From contig CAZETS010000010.1 of the NCBI GenBank assembly GCA_964515335.1, forward strand, positions 1 to 64,000: a DNA stretch of 64,000 bases, read 5' to 3'. Each line of letters opens with the position of its first letter. The first letter of the stretch is position 1. The stretch is from TMED88 sp964515335 (GTDB lineage Bacteria > Myxococcota_A > UBA9160 > UBA4427). A program made the position numbers and the translations under genes. Under the pieces are notes generated by a model. That model worked only from the letters and a program-made list of their open reading frames with translations. It searched no databases and had not been told where the DNA came from. This document shows, in pieces, positions 44,104 to 53,524 of the stretch.

Positions 44104-45606
44104 TCAGCCCGCCGCCGCGACGTCGTCGTCCGAGATCTGCAGCCGCTTCATCATCTTCTGCAGCGACTGCCGCGGGATTCCGAGCCGCTCGGCGGCGCGG
44201 GTCTTGCTGCCGCTCTCGCGGATCGACTCGATGATCATGCGGCGCTTCAGCACGTCGACGGCGCGGTTCATGTCCCAATCGTCGATCGACCCGCCCGGCT
44301 CGGCGGCGCCCGGCGCAGCGCCTCCGGGGCCGCGGGCGCCGCGGATGTGCTCGGAGAGCATCTCGACGTCGATCGCCTCGTCGTCGTGGCCGGCGAGCGC
44401 CGCGACCCGCTCGATCTCGTTCTCGAGCTCGCGCACGTTGCCCGGCCAGTCGTAGCCGAGCAGGCGGTCCATCGCGGCGTTCGTGAAGCCGGTGAGCTTG
44501 CGCCCCATGCGGGGGCTCGACTTGTCGAGGAAGTGGTGGGCGAGGCCCGGGATGTCCTCCCGTCGCTCCCGCAGCGGCGGGATCCCGATCTCCACCACGC
44601 GCAAACGGTAGTAGAGGTCCTCCCGGAAGCGGTCCTCGCCGACCTCCTTCTTGAGGTCGCGGTTCGTCGCCGCCACCACGCGCACCGAGACGTGGATCGT
44701 CTCCGACGAGCCGAGCGGGCGGATCTCGCCGTCCTGCAGGACGCGGAGCAGCCGCACCTGCATGCCCGGCTCGGTCTCGCCGATCTCGTCGAGGAAGATC
44801 GTGCCGCCGTCCGCCACCTCGAAGAGGCCCTTTTTGTCGGCGTGGGCGCCGGTGAAGGCGCCACGCTTGTGGCCGAAGAGCTCGCTCTCGAGGAGAGTGT
44901 CGGGCAGCGCCGCGCAGTTCTGGGCCACGAAGCGGCGGTCCTTGCGCGGACCGCTGTAGTGGATGGCGCGGGCGATCAGGTCCTTGCCCGTGCCCGTCTC
45001 ACCGGTGATCAGCACCGTGGCGTCGGTCTCGGCCACCTTGTGGGTGACGTCGAAGACCTTCTGCATGGCGGAGCTCTCGCCGATGATCTCGGCGAACGAA
45101 TAGCGGCCCTGCACTTCCCTGCGCAGGTAGAGGTTCTCGGCCCGCAGACGCTCGTTCGCCGTGGCGAGATCGGCGGCGAGCTGCGCGTTCTCGCCCATCA
45201 GCTCGTACGACTCGAGGGCGCGACGCACGTCGATTCGCAGTTCGTCGGGCTCCCACGGCTTGGCGATGTAGCGGTAGATGCGCCCCTCGTTGATGGCGCG
45301 CACCAGCGAAGACATGTCCGCGTAGCCGGTGAGCATCATGCGGATCGCGCGCGGCTTGCGCTCGATCACCTTCTCGAGGAACTCGACGCCCGTCATGCCG
45401 GGCATCACCTGGTCGGAGATGACGAGCGCGACCTCCTCGCGATCGAGGATCTCGAGTCCGGCCTCGCCGTTCGTCGCCGTGAAGACGCGATACTCGCCGC
45501 CCAGGGTCAGCTCGATGGACTCGAGGATCGCCTCCTCGTCGTCCACCACGAGTATCCCGTAGCGCGAGAGATCGCCGCCCGGCCGCGCGCCCTCTATCTC
45601 ACTCAT
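44104..45606 (-). CDS. NtrC-family sigma-54-dependent response regulator
   Basis: The 500-residue regulator has three domains. The receiver occupies residues 15-130, with phosphorylation site D65 (LVISDQVMPG) and acidic pocket DDEE. The AAA+ domain has Walker A GETGTGKD (202-209), the sigma-54 contact GAFTGA (249-254) and Walker B TIFLDEIG (269-276). The C-terminal Fis-type HTH ends SGSKTRAAERLGIPRQSLQK. The ATG at 45606 is used rather than an in-frame GTG at 45618. It follows gshB by 18 nt and may be co-transcribed. Its partner kinase is not adjacent; the kinase at 49558 is a candidate only. Confidence 0.95.
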   Translation of the reverse strand: MSEIEGARPGGDLSRYGILVVDDEEAILESIELTLGGEYRVFTATNGEAGLEILDREEVALVISDQVMPGMTGVEFLEKVIERKPRAIRMMLTGYADMSSLVRAINEGRIYRYIAKPWEPDELRIDVRRALESYELMGENAQLAADLATANERLRAENLYLRREVQGRYSFAEIIGESSAMQKVFDVTHKVAETDATVLITGETGTGKDLIARAIHYSGPRKDRRFVAQNCAALPDTLLESELFGHKRGAFTGAHADKKGLFEVADGGTIFLDEIGETEPGMQVRLLRVLQDGEIRPLGSSETIHVSVRVVAATNRDLKKEVGEDRFREDLYYRLRVVEIGIPPLRERREDIPGLAHHFLDKSSPRMGRKLTGFTNAAMDRLLGYDWPGNVRELENEIERVAALAGHDDEAIDVEMLSEHIRGARGPGGAAPGAAEPGGSIDDWDMNRAVDVLKRRMIIESIRESGSKTRAAERLGIPRQSLQKMMKRLQISDDDVAAAG

Positions 45607-45624
45607 GGCTCGGGACACGATAGC

Positions 45625-46593
45625 TCAGGCTCGGGTGACCCCTTCGGCGAGCTTCGACTCGACGCGCTCGATGACGCGCTCCTCGAGGCGGACGCCTTCG
45701 AGGGCGTCGATCTCCTGCACGCCGGTCGGGCTGGTGACGTTCACCTCGGTCAGGTAGCCGCCGATCACGTCGATGCCCACGAAGAACAAACCCTCCGCGG
45801 CGAGCACCGGGCAGACCCGCTCGAGTATGCGCCGATCGGCGTCGTCGATCTCGGCCCGGGCCGCCATGCCGCCCACGTGGAGGTTCGCGCGCACCTCGGC
45901 GTCGGCCGGTACGCGCATCAGTGCGCCGAGGGGCTCGCCCTCGAGCAGCAGGATGCGCTTGTCGCCCTCGCGCACCTCGGGCAGGTAGCGCTGGGCCATC
46001 GCGTAGCGGCTCTCGAAGGCCGTCGATTGCTCGAGGATCGACGCGATGTTCCGCTCACCCTTCACGACGTGGAAGATCCCCTCGCCCCCCTTGCCGTCGA
46101 GGGGCTTCACGATCATCTCGCCCCCCATGCGCTCCATGAACCCGTAGAGCTCGCCGATCGACCGGGTCACGATGGTCTCCGGCATGAGCTCGCGGAAGTG
46201 CAGGGCGAAGAGCTTCTCGTTGTAGGCCAGGATGCTGGTGGGCCGGTTCAGCACCAGCGTCCGCCGGCAGCTCCCCATGATCTGGGTGGTGACCACGTAG
46301 TCGGGGTCGACCGGCGGATCCTTCCGCTGGAAGGCCACGTCGATCTCGTCGTCGAGCACCACGCGGCGGGGCTCGCCGCGCTCGATCCGGGCGGCCTCCC
46401 AGTGGAGCGTGATCGGCGTCACACGCGCCGCCGCCCGCCCGTCGAGGATGCAGAGGTCCTTCGGGTCGACGTAGAGCACCTCGTGACCGCGGCGCTGGGC
46501 CTCGCGCATCAACACCAGCGTCGTGGACGCCGCGAAACTCTCACGTTCGATGGGATCCATGACGAAGGCCATGGTGCGCCGCACGTCGGCCAT
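45625..46593 (-). CDS. gshB: Glutathione synthetase
   Basis: The 322-residue ATP-grasp enzyme joins gamma-glutamylcysteine and glycine. It contains the GshB N-terminal fold (AFVMDPIERESF), the ATP-grasp Gly-rich loop (VKPLDGKGGEGIF) and the C-terminal Asn-containing metal site (GGYLTEVNVTSPTGVQEI). Length is typical. Glutathione synthesis fits the GST-like proteins elsewhere in the window. It lies upstream of the NtrC-type regulator and is divergent from the penicillin-binding protein gene. Confidence 0.95.
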   Translation of the reverse strand: MADVRRTMAFVMDPIERESFAASTTLVLMREAQRRGHEVLYVDPKDLCILDGRAAARVTPITLHWEAARIERGEPRRVVLDDEIDVAFQRKDPPVDPDYVVTTQIMGSCRRTLVLNRPTSILAYNEKLFALHFRELMPETIVTRSIGELYGFMERMGGEMIVKPLDGKGGEGIFHVVKGERNIASILEQSTAFESRYAMAQRYLPEVREGDKRILLLEGEPLGALMRVPADAEVRANLHVGGMAARAEIDDADRRILERVCPVLAAEGLFFVGIDVIGGYLTEVNVTSPTGVQEIDALEGVRLEERVIERVESKLAEGVTRA

Positions 46594-46729
46594 GGGAACG
46601 TCTCCCTTCGTCGGGGGGTCAGAGGGCTGCTAGGCTTCTCGCCTCCCCCCGGAAACGAGCTCCAGGACCTCCTAGCCGTAGCAGAGGCGCCGAGCCCCCG
46701 GCCAGGTGTCCCAAACAGCTGGTGATGGC

Positions 46730-49423
46730 ATGTCTTTCTTTCAGACCCGGATCCGGCGGTGGCTGCTCTGGGCGGGCGTCCTCGGCTTCCTGCTCGGCGG
46801 GGCGGGTGTGCTCTGGTTCTACCAGCAGTTCTTCCGCGATCTGCCCGACCTTCGCCGCATCGAGGACTACCGCCCGGCGCTGACCAGCGTCGTCCTCGAC
46901 CGACGCGGCCGGCTGATCGGCGAGTTCTACGAGGAGCAGCGCCGCCTGGTGCCGATCGGCGAGATCCCGCGGCACGTGCAGCTCGCCTTCGTGGCCGCCG
47001 AGGACAAGTCGTTCTTCGAGCACGAGGGCCTCGACTACTCGTCCATCCTGCGCGCCGCGCTCGCCAACCTGCGCGGCGGCGGCATCCGTCAGGGCGCCTC
47101 GACGATCACCCAGCAGATGGTGAAGAGCCTGCTGCTCACCCCCGAGCGCACCTTCCGCCGGAAGATCCGCGAGATGATCCTGGCGAGGCGCATCGAGGAG
47201 CACTTCACCAAGGACGAGATCCTCTACCTCTACGTCAACCAGATCTATTTCGGCCACAGCGCCTGGGGGATCGGCCAGGCCGCGCGGGCGTACTTCGGCA
47301 AGGAGGTGCGCGACCTCAGCATCTCCGAGTCGGCGCTGCTCGCCGGGCTGCCGCAACGACCCTCCGACTACTCGCCCTACAAGAACCCCGACTCGGCCGA
47401 GCGACGCCGCCGCTACGTGCTCGAGCGGATGCTCGTGGACGGCTTCATCGACGAGCAGCAGTACGACGAGGCCCTCGCGAATCCACCCGAGATCGGCGGT
47501 CCCTCCGACGACGACAATCTCGCGCCAGCCGCGCACTTCGCCGAGCTGGTGCGCCGCTACCTGTTCGAGCGGCTGGGCAGCGAGCAGGTGCTGCTCGACG
47601 GGCTCGTGATCGAGACGACCCTGGATCTCGACCTGCAGCGCTCGGCGGTCGACGCGGTCCGCGCCGGCCTCGAGGCCCACGACCACCGGCAGGGCTACCG
47701 CGGCCATCTGCGCCACGTCGAGACGGCCGACCTCGACGCCGAGCTCGCGCAGCTCGGCGAGCAGAACGCCGACCAGCTCGTCTACGCCGAGTCCGCCGCG
47801 GCGGAGACGGACGGCTCCGCGCTGCCCGACGTGGCGGCCAAAGCCCCGCAGCCCGTCGACCGCGATACCGCGGCCTCGGGCGCGCCGGGTGGCGGCGACC
47901 AGACCTGGGCGGTCGACGAGGCCGGGACACCGCTGCCGGCGGCGCCCGCCCCGCCCGAGCTGCCCTTCGACGAGCCGCTGGTGGGGGTCGTACTCGAAGT
48001 CGACGCCGAGGCGGAGCTGGCCCGGGTGGGCTTCGGGCCGCCGGGCGTCGAGGGCGTCGTCCACCTCGAGGACGTCGCGTGGGCGCGCCAGCCCAACCCC
48101 AAGCGCAGGCCGCGCCCGGTCGATCGCATCACGAAGATCTTCGCCGTGGGCGACGTGGCGCGCTTCGTGCGCATCCCGGAGCCCCCCGAAGCCGGCGAGG
48201 AGGCCGACGAGGAGGCCGACGCGCTCGACGAGACCGACCCGGACGCCCCGCCTCCGCCGAAGCCGGCGCGGGTCGCGCTCGCCCAGCAGCCGATCGTGCA
48301 GGGCGCACTGCTCTCGTTCGACAACGAGACGGGCGAGGTGCTCGCCCTCGTGGGCGGCTACGACTACGCGCATAGCGAATTCAACCGCGCCGTGCAGGCG
48401 AAGCGGCAGCCGGGATCGGCCTTCAAGCCGTTCATCTACGGCGCCGCCCTCGAGAAGGGCTACACGCCGGTCAGCGAGGTGGTGGATCGGCCCGTGGTCT
48501 ACACCGATCCGGTGTCGGGCTTCGTGTGGGCGCCGAAGAACTACGGCCGGCGGTTCTACGGCCCCATGCCCATGCGCAACGCTCTCAAGAAGTCGATCAA
48601 CAACGCCACCGTGCACCTCTTTCGCGATGTCGGCGTCAGCTTCGTGATCGACTATGCGCGTCGCTTCGGCATCCAGTCGCCACTGTCCTCGGATCTGTCA
48701 CTGGCACTGGGCTCGAGCTCGGTGACGCTGCTCGAGCTGACCACCGCCTATGCGGTCTTTCCCAACAAGGGACGCCGCGTGGTGCCGCTGTTCATCGACC
48801 GCGTGACCACCCGTGACGGCCGGGTGCTGCTCGAGGACGTGCCGCTCGGACCCGCGCCGCCGCCCGTGCTGCGCCCGCTCGTCGCCGAGCGCGGCGCCGA
48901 AGTGCCCGCCTACCCGGACGCCGAGATCATGCCCACCGATCAGGTCATCTCCGAGGCCGCCGCGTACCTGATGTCCGATCTGCTGAAGGCCGTCGTCCAG
49001 GAGGGCACCGGGCGCAGGCTGCGCCGGCTGGGCCGACCGCTTGCCGGCAAGACCGGCACCACCAACGAGCAGGGCGACGCCTGGTTCATGGGCTTCTCGC
49101 CCGACATCACCACCGGCGTCTGGGTGGGTCACGACGACAACAGCGTGCTCGGCTTCGGTGAGACCGGCGCCGGCGCGGCCCTGCCGATCTGGAGCGACTT
49201 CATGCGCGCGGCCCTCGCCGAGCGCCCGATCCGCGACTTCGACGTGCCCCGCGAGCAGATCGTATTCGCGCGAATCGACCGCGAGACGGGCCTGCTCGCC
49301 GACGCTGCCAGCCGCGACGCCTACTTCCAGGCCTTCATCGAGGGCACCGAGCCCGAGCGCACCGTCGGCCAGCGCGAGTCGGTCACCGACGCCCGGCGGG
49401 CGCTGCGCGACGACATCTTCTGA
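46730..49423 (+). CDS. Bifunctional class A penicillin-binding protein (PBP1a type)
   Basis: The 897-residue protein has one N-terminal membrane helix (residues 10-35). A GT51 glycosyltransferase domain follows: catalytic E91 in AAEDKSFFEHEG, then QGASTITQQMVKSLLL. The transpeptidase domain has SxxK S563/K566 in QPGSAFKPF, SxN in KKSINNATV, and KTG at 774-776 (KTGTTNEQ). Between them lies an unusually long insert (about residues 335-545) rich in Ala, Pro and Glu around an OB-like core. The ATG at 46730 is chosen because it directly precedes the membrane helix; an earlier in-frame GTG at 46706 adds 8 residues. A TAGGCT box at 46631 may be its -10. Confidence 0.93.
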   Translation: MSFFQTRIRRWLLWAGVLGFLLGGAGVLWFYQQFFRDLPDLRRIEDYRPALTSVVLDRRGRLIGEFYEEQRRLVPIGEIPRHVQLAFVAAEDKSFFEHEGLDYSSILRAALANLRGGGIRQGASTITQQMVKSLLLTPERTFRRKIREMILARRIEEHFTKDEILYLYVNQIYFGHSAWGIGQAARAYFGKEVRDLSISESALLAGLPQRPSDYSPYKNPDSAERRRRYVLERMLVDGFIDEQQYDEALANPPEIGGPSDDDNLAPAAHFAELVRRYLFERLGSEQVLLDGLVIETTLDLDLQRSAVDAVRAGLEAHDHRQGYRGHLRHVETADLDAELAQLGEQNADQLVYAESAAAETDGSALPDVAAKAPQPVDRDTAASGAPGGGDQTWAVDEAGTPLPAAPAPPELPFDEPLVGVVLEVDAEAELARVGFGPPGVEGVVHLEDVAWARQPNPKRRPRPVDRITKIFAVGDVARFVRIPEPPEAGEEADEEADALDETDPDAPPPPKPARVALAQQPIVQGALLSFDNETGEVLALVGGYDYAHSEFNRAVQAKRQPGSAFKPFIYGAALEKGYTPVSEVVDRPVVYTDPVSGFVWAPKNYGRRFYGPMPMRNALKKSINNATVHLFRDVGVSFVIDYARRFGIQSPLSSDLSLALGSSSVTLLELTTAYAVFPNKGRRVVPLFIDRVTTRDGRVLLEDVPLGPAPPPVLRPLVAERGAEVPAYPDAEIMPTDQVISEAAAYLMSDLLKAVVQEGTGRRLRRLGRPLAGKTGTTNEQGDAWFMGFSPDITTGVWVGHDDNSVLGFGETGAGAALPIWSDFMRAALAERPIRDFDVPREQIVFARIDRETGLLADAASRDAYFQAFIEGTEPERTVGQRESVTDARRALRDDIF

Positions 49424-49476
49424 TCGCGCCACCCGGTCGAGGGGCCGGCGCGCCAGGCGCCACCGCCCCGGCGCCC

Positions 49477-49512
49477 GGGCCAGGGCCAGGGCCAGGGCCA
49501 GGGCCAGGGCCA
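49477..49512 (+). repeat. Six perfect GGGCCA hexamer repeats (G-quadruplex-type)
   Basis: Six uninterrupted GGGCCA copies run from 49477 to 49512, followed by GG. With loops of three bases each, four consecutive GGG runs fulfil the G-quadruplex pattern. The array ends 8 nt before the -35 box of the histidine kinase promoter and lies in the 134-bp space after the PBP stop. Such hexamer arrays are prone to copy-number slippage. Confidence 0.9.
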
Positions 49513-49520
49513 GGACCGAG

Positions 49521-49549
49521 TTGACAGGGGCGAGCCGCGCGGGGTAGCA
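49521..49549 (+). promoter_or_regulatory. Histidine kinase promoter, apparently leaderless
   Basis: TTGACA (49521-49526), 17 nt and TAGCAA (49544-49549). The ATG is 8 nt after the -10 box, so the transcript would start at or within a few bases of the start codon. No Shine-Dalgarno sequence is visible. Confidence 0.65.
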
Positions 49550-49557
49550 ACGGGGGC

Positions 49558-50844
49558 ATGTCTGGGGGTGAGCGAGGAGGAGCCGGCGGGACGCGCCGGC
49601 CGGCGGCGCGGCGCTCGGTGTCCGCGTTGATCGACGCGGTCTTCTCCGCTGCCCCCGAGACGACGCCCGAGACCGACGCCGACACAGACGCCGACCTGCA
49701 GAGCGTGCTGGCCTCGGCGGTGGGCGACCTGGCCCGGCGCACCGCGGCGCCGCGGGTCTGCGCGTGGCTGACTCGCGACGGCGAGCCCCCGCTGATCGCC
49801 GCGGCACGCTGGACGACGCCGGGCGAGCCCAGCGTGCCCGCACCCGGCGTCCTGACGGCGCTTCGCGGGCGCCGGCAGCCCTGCGACCTCGGCGCCCCGG
49901 GGGTCGACCCGGCAATCGGTCGCTTCGCCCACGGCGCCGAGCTCTCTGCCGCGATCGCCGTGGCCCCCTCCGAGACCGACGTCGCCGAGGCGGCGCCCGT
50001 GGTGCTGGCCCTCGGCGGGCCCGACGACCCGCCGGGCCGCGTACGCCCGCGCACGCTGGCCATGCTCGAGGACGTGGCGAGCAGGCTGCGCGGCCCCCTC
50101 GCCACCCAGCTGTCGATGTCGCGAATGGCCCGGCTCGACGAGGCCGTGCAGAGCCTCGACCGCCGCGCCGCACTCGGTGAGCTGGTCGCCGAGATCGTCC
50201 ACGAGGTCCGCAATCCACTCGTCTCGGTGAAGACGTTCCTGCAGCTGCTGCCGAGCCGCCTCGACGACCGCGAGTTTCTCGAGGACTTCCGGCAGGTCGT
50301 GATCGACGAGGTGGCCCGGCTCGAACGGCTGCTCGACTCGGTGCTCCAGCACTCGCGACCGAACGACGGCGACGAGGCAAACGGCACGGCGTGCGTCGGC
50401 GAGGCCTTCGAGCGCGTCGCCAGGCTGCTCGACCACCGCGCCAGCGAACGCCGCGTGCGGCTCGAGCGGCCCGTGGAGGCGAACGCCCCGCAGGTCGCGA
50501 TGTCCCGCGACGCGCTCCGGCAGGTCGTGCTCAACCTGACACTGAACGCGCTGGACGCCGCACCGGCCGGAGGCACGGTGCGGCTCGACGCCCGCTCACG
50601 CTCGGGCAGCGACGGGCGCTGGGTGGAGATCCGCGTCGAGGACGACGGCCCGGGCATCGCGCCCGCCGACCGGCGACGCATCTTCGAAACCTTCTACTCG
50701 ACCCGCGCCGACCGGCCAGGCGGGCTGGGCCTCGCCATCTCGCGCCGCCTGGTCGAGACCGCCGGCGGCAGCATCCGCGCGGGCGAGGCCGAGGGCGGCG
50801 GCGCAGCGATCTCGGTCCGGCTGCCGGCGGGACCACGCCGCTAG
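49558..50844 (+). CDS. Sensor histidine kinase, cytoplasmic type
   Basis: The 428-residue kinase has no membrane helix. Residues 40-190 form a GAF-like sensor region, followed by a dimerisation/phosphoacceptor helix with H215 in IVHEVRNPL. The ATPase has the N-box NLTLNALDAAP, the G1 box VEDDGPGIAP, the F-box FETFYSTRADRPGG and the G2 box GLGLAISRRLVE. The H-box and domain order resemble NtrB-like kinases. It could act with a sigma-54 regulator such as that at 44104-45606, but the genes are 4 kb apart, so this is inference. Confidence 0.92.
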   Translation: MSGGERGGAGGTRRPAARRSVSALIDAVFSAAPETTPETDADTDADLQSVLASAVGDLARRTAAPRVCAWLTRDGEPPLIAAARWTTPGEPSVPAPGVLTALRGRRQPCDLGAPGVDPAIGRFAHGAELSAAIAVAPSETDVAEAAPVVLALGGPDDPPGRVRPRTLAMLEDVASRLRGPLATQLSMSRMARLDEAVQSLDRRAALGELVAEIVHEVRNPLVSVKTFLQLLPSRLDDREFLEDFRQVVIDEVARLERLLDSVLQHSRPNDGDEANGTACVGEAFERVARLLDHRASERRVRLERPVEANAPQVAMSRDALRQVVLNLTLNALDAAPAGGTVRLDARSRSGSDGRWVEIRVEDDGPGIAPADRRRIFETFYSTRADRPGGLGLAISRRLVETAGGSIRAGEAEGGGAAISVRLPAGPRR

Positions 50845-50895
50845 CCCCACTCCTGCCGCGCAGTGGACGCGGCAAGCCGCGAGCGGAGGAACAGC

Positions 50896-52200
50896 ATGAC
50901 CCCGACTCGACCCTCGGCCCGCAGGCCCGCACGGATCCTGCCGCTACTGGCGCTGGCCCCGTTGCTCGGCGTCGCCTGCGCGTCGCCGCCGCCGAGCGAG
51001 ACCGCGCCCGACCCCGAGCCGCCCCCCGACGCGCTGTCCGCGGCGTTCGACGCGCTGGTGGGCCAGCTCCGTGCCGTCGAGCAGGACATCCGCCGCTCGC
51101 CCTCCTTCGGCGACGAGCACGAGCAGGTCGGCGGCTACCGCCACGTGCTGCGCGCCTTCTCGAAGAGCATCGAAGCCGAGGTCCTCCAGGACGCCGACTA
51201 CCCGTACTTCCGCATCCTCGACTTCTGGCTTCGCGAGGGAGGCGACAACCCCGACCAGCGCTACGCGTTCTCGCCGATCCGCGGGGGCGAGACCTACAGG
51301 GTGTGGGGCCACCTCGGCTCGGCGACGCGCGTCGAGCTGCAGATCTACTCGGGGCGACCCTGGGACGGCAGCGGCCGGTCGGTCGGCTACCTGGCCTTCG
51401 AGGACATCGCGATCGAGCCGGACGGATCCTTCGAGGTCCAGGTCTCGGCGGAGCCGGGCGAGGGCAACTGGCTCGCGAACCCGCCCGACTCGACCACCCT
51501 CTTCGCCCGCCACGTCTACGGCGAATGGAGCGACGCGCCCACCGGCGACATCCACATCGACCGGGTCGGCTACGAGGGGCGCCGCCGGCCGCCCGAGTCG
51601 GCCGCCGAGCTGGCCGCCCGCATGCGCGACGCCGCGGTGATGTTCGGAACCACTGCCCGCACCTGGCCGAAGTTCGTGGCACGCCGCTACGTGGGCGCCG
51701 GGGAGAAGAACACAGTGCGGCCGCCCATCGACACGTACGCGCTCGGCGGCGCGAAGGGACGCTGGATGAGCGGCGGCTACTTCGAGCTGGCGCCGGACCA
51801 GGCGCTGCTGATCCGCATGCCGGCGACGCGGGCCCCCTACCAGGCCGTGCAGCTCGCGGACATGTGGCTGGCGTCGCTCGAGCACGGCAATCAGGTCTCG
51901 AGCCTGACCGCCCGCCAGTCGGTGCTGGCCCCCGACGGCGCCTACTACTACGTGATCGCCGGGGAAGATCCCGGCTACGCGAACTGGCTCGACCCGGGTG
52001 CGCTGTCGCGGGGGACGATATTGATCCGCTGGGACGGTGTGCGGGGCGCGCTCAGCGAGGACGAGTATCCGTCGGCCGAACTCGTCGACCAGGCGTTGCT
52101 CGCGGACCGGATCCCGGGCTTCGAGACGGTCAGCGTCGAGGACCGCAATCGCGTGCGCGGCGAGCGCAGGCGGCACCTGCAGCTGCGCTCGCACCGCTAG
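50896..52200 (+). CDS. Lipoprotein with DUF1214-like C-terminal domain
   Basis: The 434-residue protein starts with a lipoprotein signal (lipobox GVAC, acylated C28) and a Pro-rich linker. The body contains GYRHVLRAFSKSIEAEVLQD, DYPYFRILDFWLREGG, RVWGHLGSATRVELQIYSGR and NWLDPGALSRGTILIRWDG. The last is typical of DUF1214-containing proteins often found with steroid or alkane metabolism. Function is unknown. The ATG follows GGAGGA. It is likely exported and anchored to a membrane. Confidence 0.7.
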   Translation: MTPTRPSARRPARILPLLALAPLLGVACASPPPSETAPDPEPPPDALSAAFDALVGQLRAVEQDIRRSPSFGDEHEQVGGYRHVLRAFSKSIEAEVLQDADYPYFRILDFWLREGGDNPDQRYAFSPIRGGETYRVWGHLGSATRVELQIYSGRPWDGSGRSVGYLAFEDIAIEPDGSFEVQVSAEPGEGNWLANPPDSTTLFARHVYGEWSDAPTGDIHIDRVGYEGRRRPPESAAELAARMRDAAVMFGTTARTWPKFVARRYVGAGEKNTVRPPIDTYALGGAKGRWMSGGYFELAPDQALLIRMPATRAPYQAVQLADMWLASLEHGNQVSSLTARQSVLAPDGAYYYVIAGEDPGYANWLDPGALSRGTILIRWDGVRGALSEDEYPSAELVDQALLADRIPGFETVSVEDRNRVRGERRRHLQLRSHR

Positions 52201-52217
52201 CCCCGGGCCCGCCCCGC

Positions 52218-52862
52218 TCAGTCGAGCCCGCCGAGCCAGTCGGCGACGATCCGCGTCAGCTCGCCGAGCCCCGTCATGAAGAAGTGGTCGCAGCGGGGGA
52301 TCGCCTCGACGCGGGTGGTGTCGTCGTCGAGCGCGAACTCGGCGAGCAGTCGCGCGTCCACCCACTCGTCGTCCTGGCCGGCCACGATCAGCGTCCGGCC
52401 CGCGAACTCGCCGAGCAGGTCCGTGTCGAGCATGCGGGTCGGCGGCGCGACGAGCACGAGATGCGCAGGGGGCCCTTCGCCCTGGGTGGCGCGTAGCGCC
52501 GCCAGCGCGCCGAACGAGTACCCGCAGCCCAGCAGCGGGCCCGGCACGGTGTCGCCCATGAAGCGGACGGCGCTCGCGTAGTCGACGTCCGCGTCACCCA
52601 GGTCGCCGCTCGTCGAGCCGCCGCTCGCGCCCACCCCCCGCCAGTCGAAGCGCAGGCTCGCCCGACCCGCGCGCTCGCACGCCCAGGCGACCTCGCTGAC
52701 CACCGGCGACTCCATGCTGCCGCCCATCAGCGGGTGCGGGGCGGCGATCACCGCGCCGCCGACGCCGCCTTCCACCGGCACGTACAGGCCGTCGAGCGCC
52801 AGCCCCTCGCCCACCGAGTCGGGCAGGGCGATCGTGGCCGGTCGCTCGAACGCGCGCGCCAA
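52218..52862 (-). CDS. Alpha/beta-hydrolase
   Basis: The 214-residue protein has the oxyanion/HG-type segment AVIAAPHPLMGGSM, the nucleophile elbow GCGYSFGALAALRA (G-Y-S-F-G), the acid strand TLIVAGQDDEWVD and a final His in RCDHFFMTGLGE, which together make a Ser-Asp-His triad. The TTG at 52862 is chosen because AGGAGC and GGAGGA lie 4-10 nt upstream. An upstream frame extending to 52973 lacks a ribosome site. It is similar in size to dienelactone-hydrolase-like proteins. Substrate unknown. Confidence 0.75.
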   Translation of the reverse strand: MARAFERPATIALPDSVGEGLALDGLYVPVEGGVGGAVIAAPHPLMGGSMESPVVSEVAWACERAGRASLRFDWRGVGASGGSTSGDLGDADVDYASAVRFMGDTVPGPLLGCGYSFGALAALRATQGEGPPAHLVLVAPPTRMLDTDLLGEFAGRTLIVAGQDDEWVDARLLAEFALDDDTTRVEAIPRCDHFFMTGLGELTRIVADWLGGLD

Positions 52863-53002
52863 GCTGCTCCTCCCGCGCCGGCCACCCGGCGCCAACGCCC
52901 GCAGACTACCTGCCCGCCTCGCGCCCCGCGATCCGACTCCGAGGCGCGCCCGGCCCGGCTCTTCGATGGACATCGCCCCCGATTCCCATAGCCTCCCGGC
53001 CC

Positions 53003-53524
53003 GTGGCTGACCGGCGCGTACAGCGGGGCGCGATGATCGAGATGGTGACCGAGGAGGTCACCCTGCCCGGCGGTCGCACCGCCACGCTCGACATGATCCG
53101 CCACCCCGGCGCCTCGGCGGTGGTGCCCTTCCTCTCCGACGACGAGGTGCTGCTGATCCGCCAGTACCGCTACGCGGCCGGCGGCGAGATCTACGAAGTG
53201 CCCGCCGGCAAGCTCGACCCCGGCGAGTCCCCGGAGGCCTGCGCGCGCCGCGAGCTCGAGGAGGAGACCGGTTGGCGGGCCGGGGCGTGCGAGCACCTGG
53301 CCACGATCCTCACCACCCCGGGCTTCACCGACGAGCGCATCCACCTGTTCGCGGCCCGTGACCTCACGCCCGCCGAGCAGCGGCTCGACCACGACGAGAT
53401 CATCGAGCTCGTCCCGACGCGGCTCGACGAGGCGCTGGCCATGGTGTGGCGGGGCGAGCTCTCCGACTCGAAGAGCGCGCTGGCCCTGATCCACGCCGCC
53501 CGCAGGATCGGGCGGCTCGCATAG
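53003..53524 (+). CDS. Nudix hydrolase, ADP-ribose pyrophosphatase-like
   Basis: The 173-residue protein has a complete Nudix box, GKLDPGESPEACARRELEEETGW (shown here as the G-x5-E-x7-REL-x2-EE-x-G pattern, about residues 69-91). It also has the Ala/Tyr-rich N-terminal strand VLLIRQYRYAAGGEIYEVPAG typical of NudF-type enzymes that cleave ADP-ribose and similar nucleoside diphosphate sugars. The start is GTG; a TAGCCT box lies 8-13 nt upstream. It is divergent from the alpha/beta-hydrolase. Confidence 0.9.
   Translation: MADRRVQRGAMIEMVTEEVTLPGGRTATLDMIRHPGASAVVPFLSDDEVLLIRQYRYAAGGEIYEVPAGKLDPGESPEACARRELEEETGWRAGACEHLATILTTPGFTDERIHLFAARDLTPAEQRLDHDEIIELVPTRLDEALAMVWRGELSDSKSALALIHAARRIGRLA

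Noticed and set aside
49477..49512. The hexamer array as a sequencing artefact
   Set aside because: The copies are perfect, bounded by normal sequence and short enough to be read across. A genuine simple repeat is more likely.
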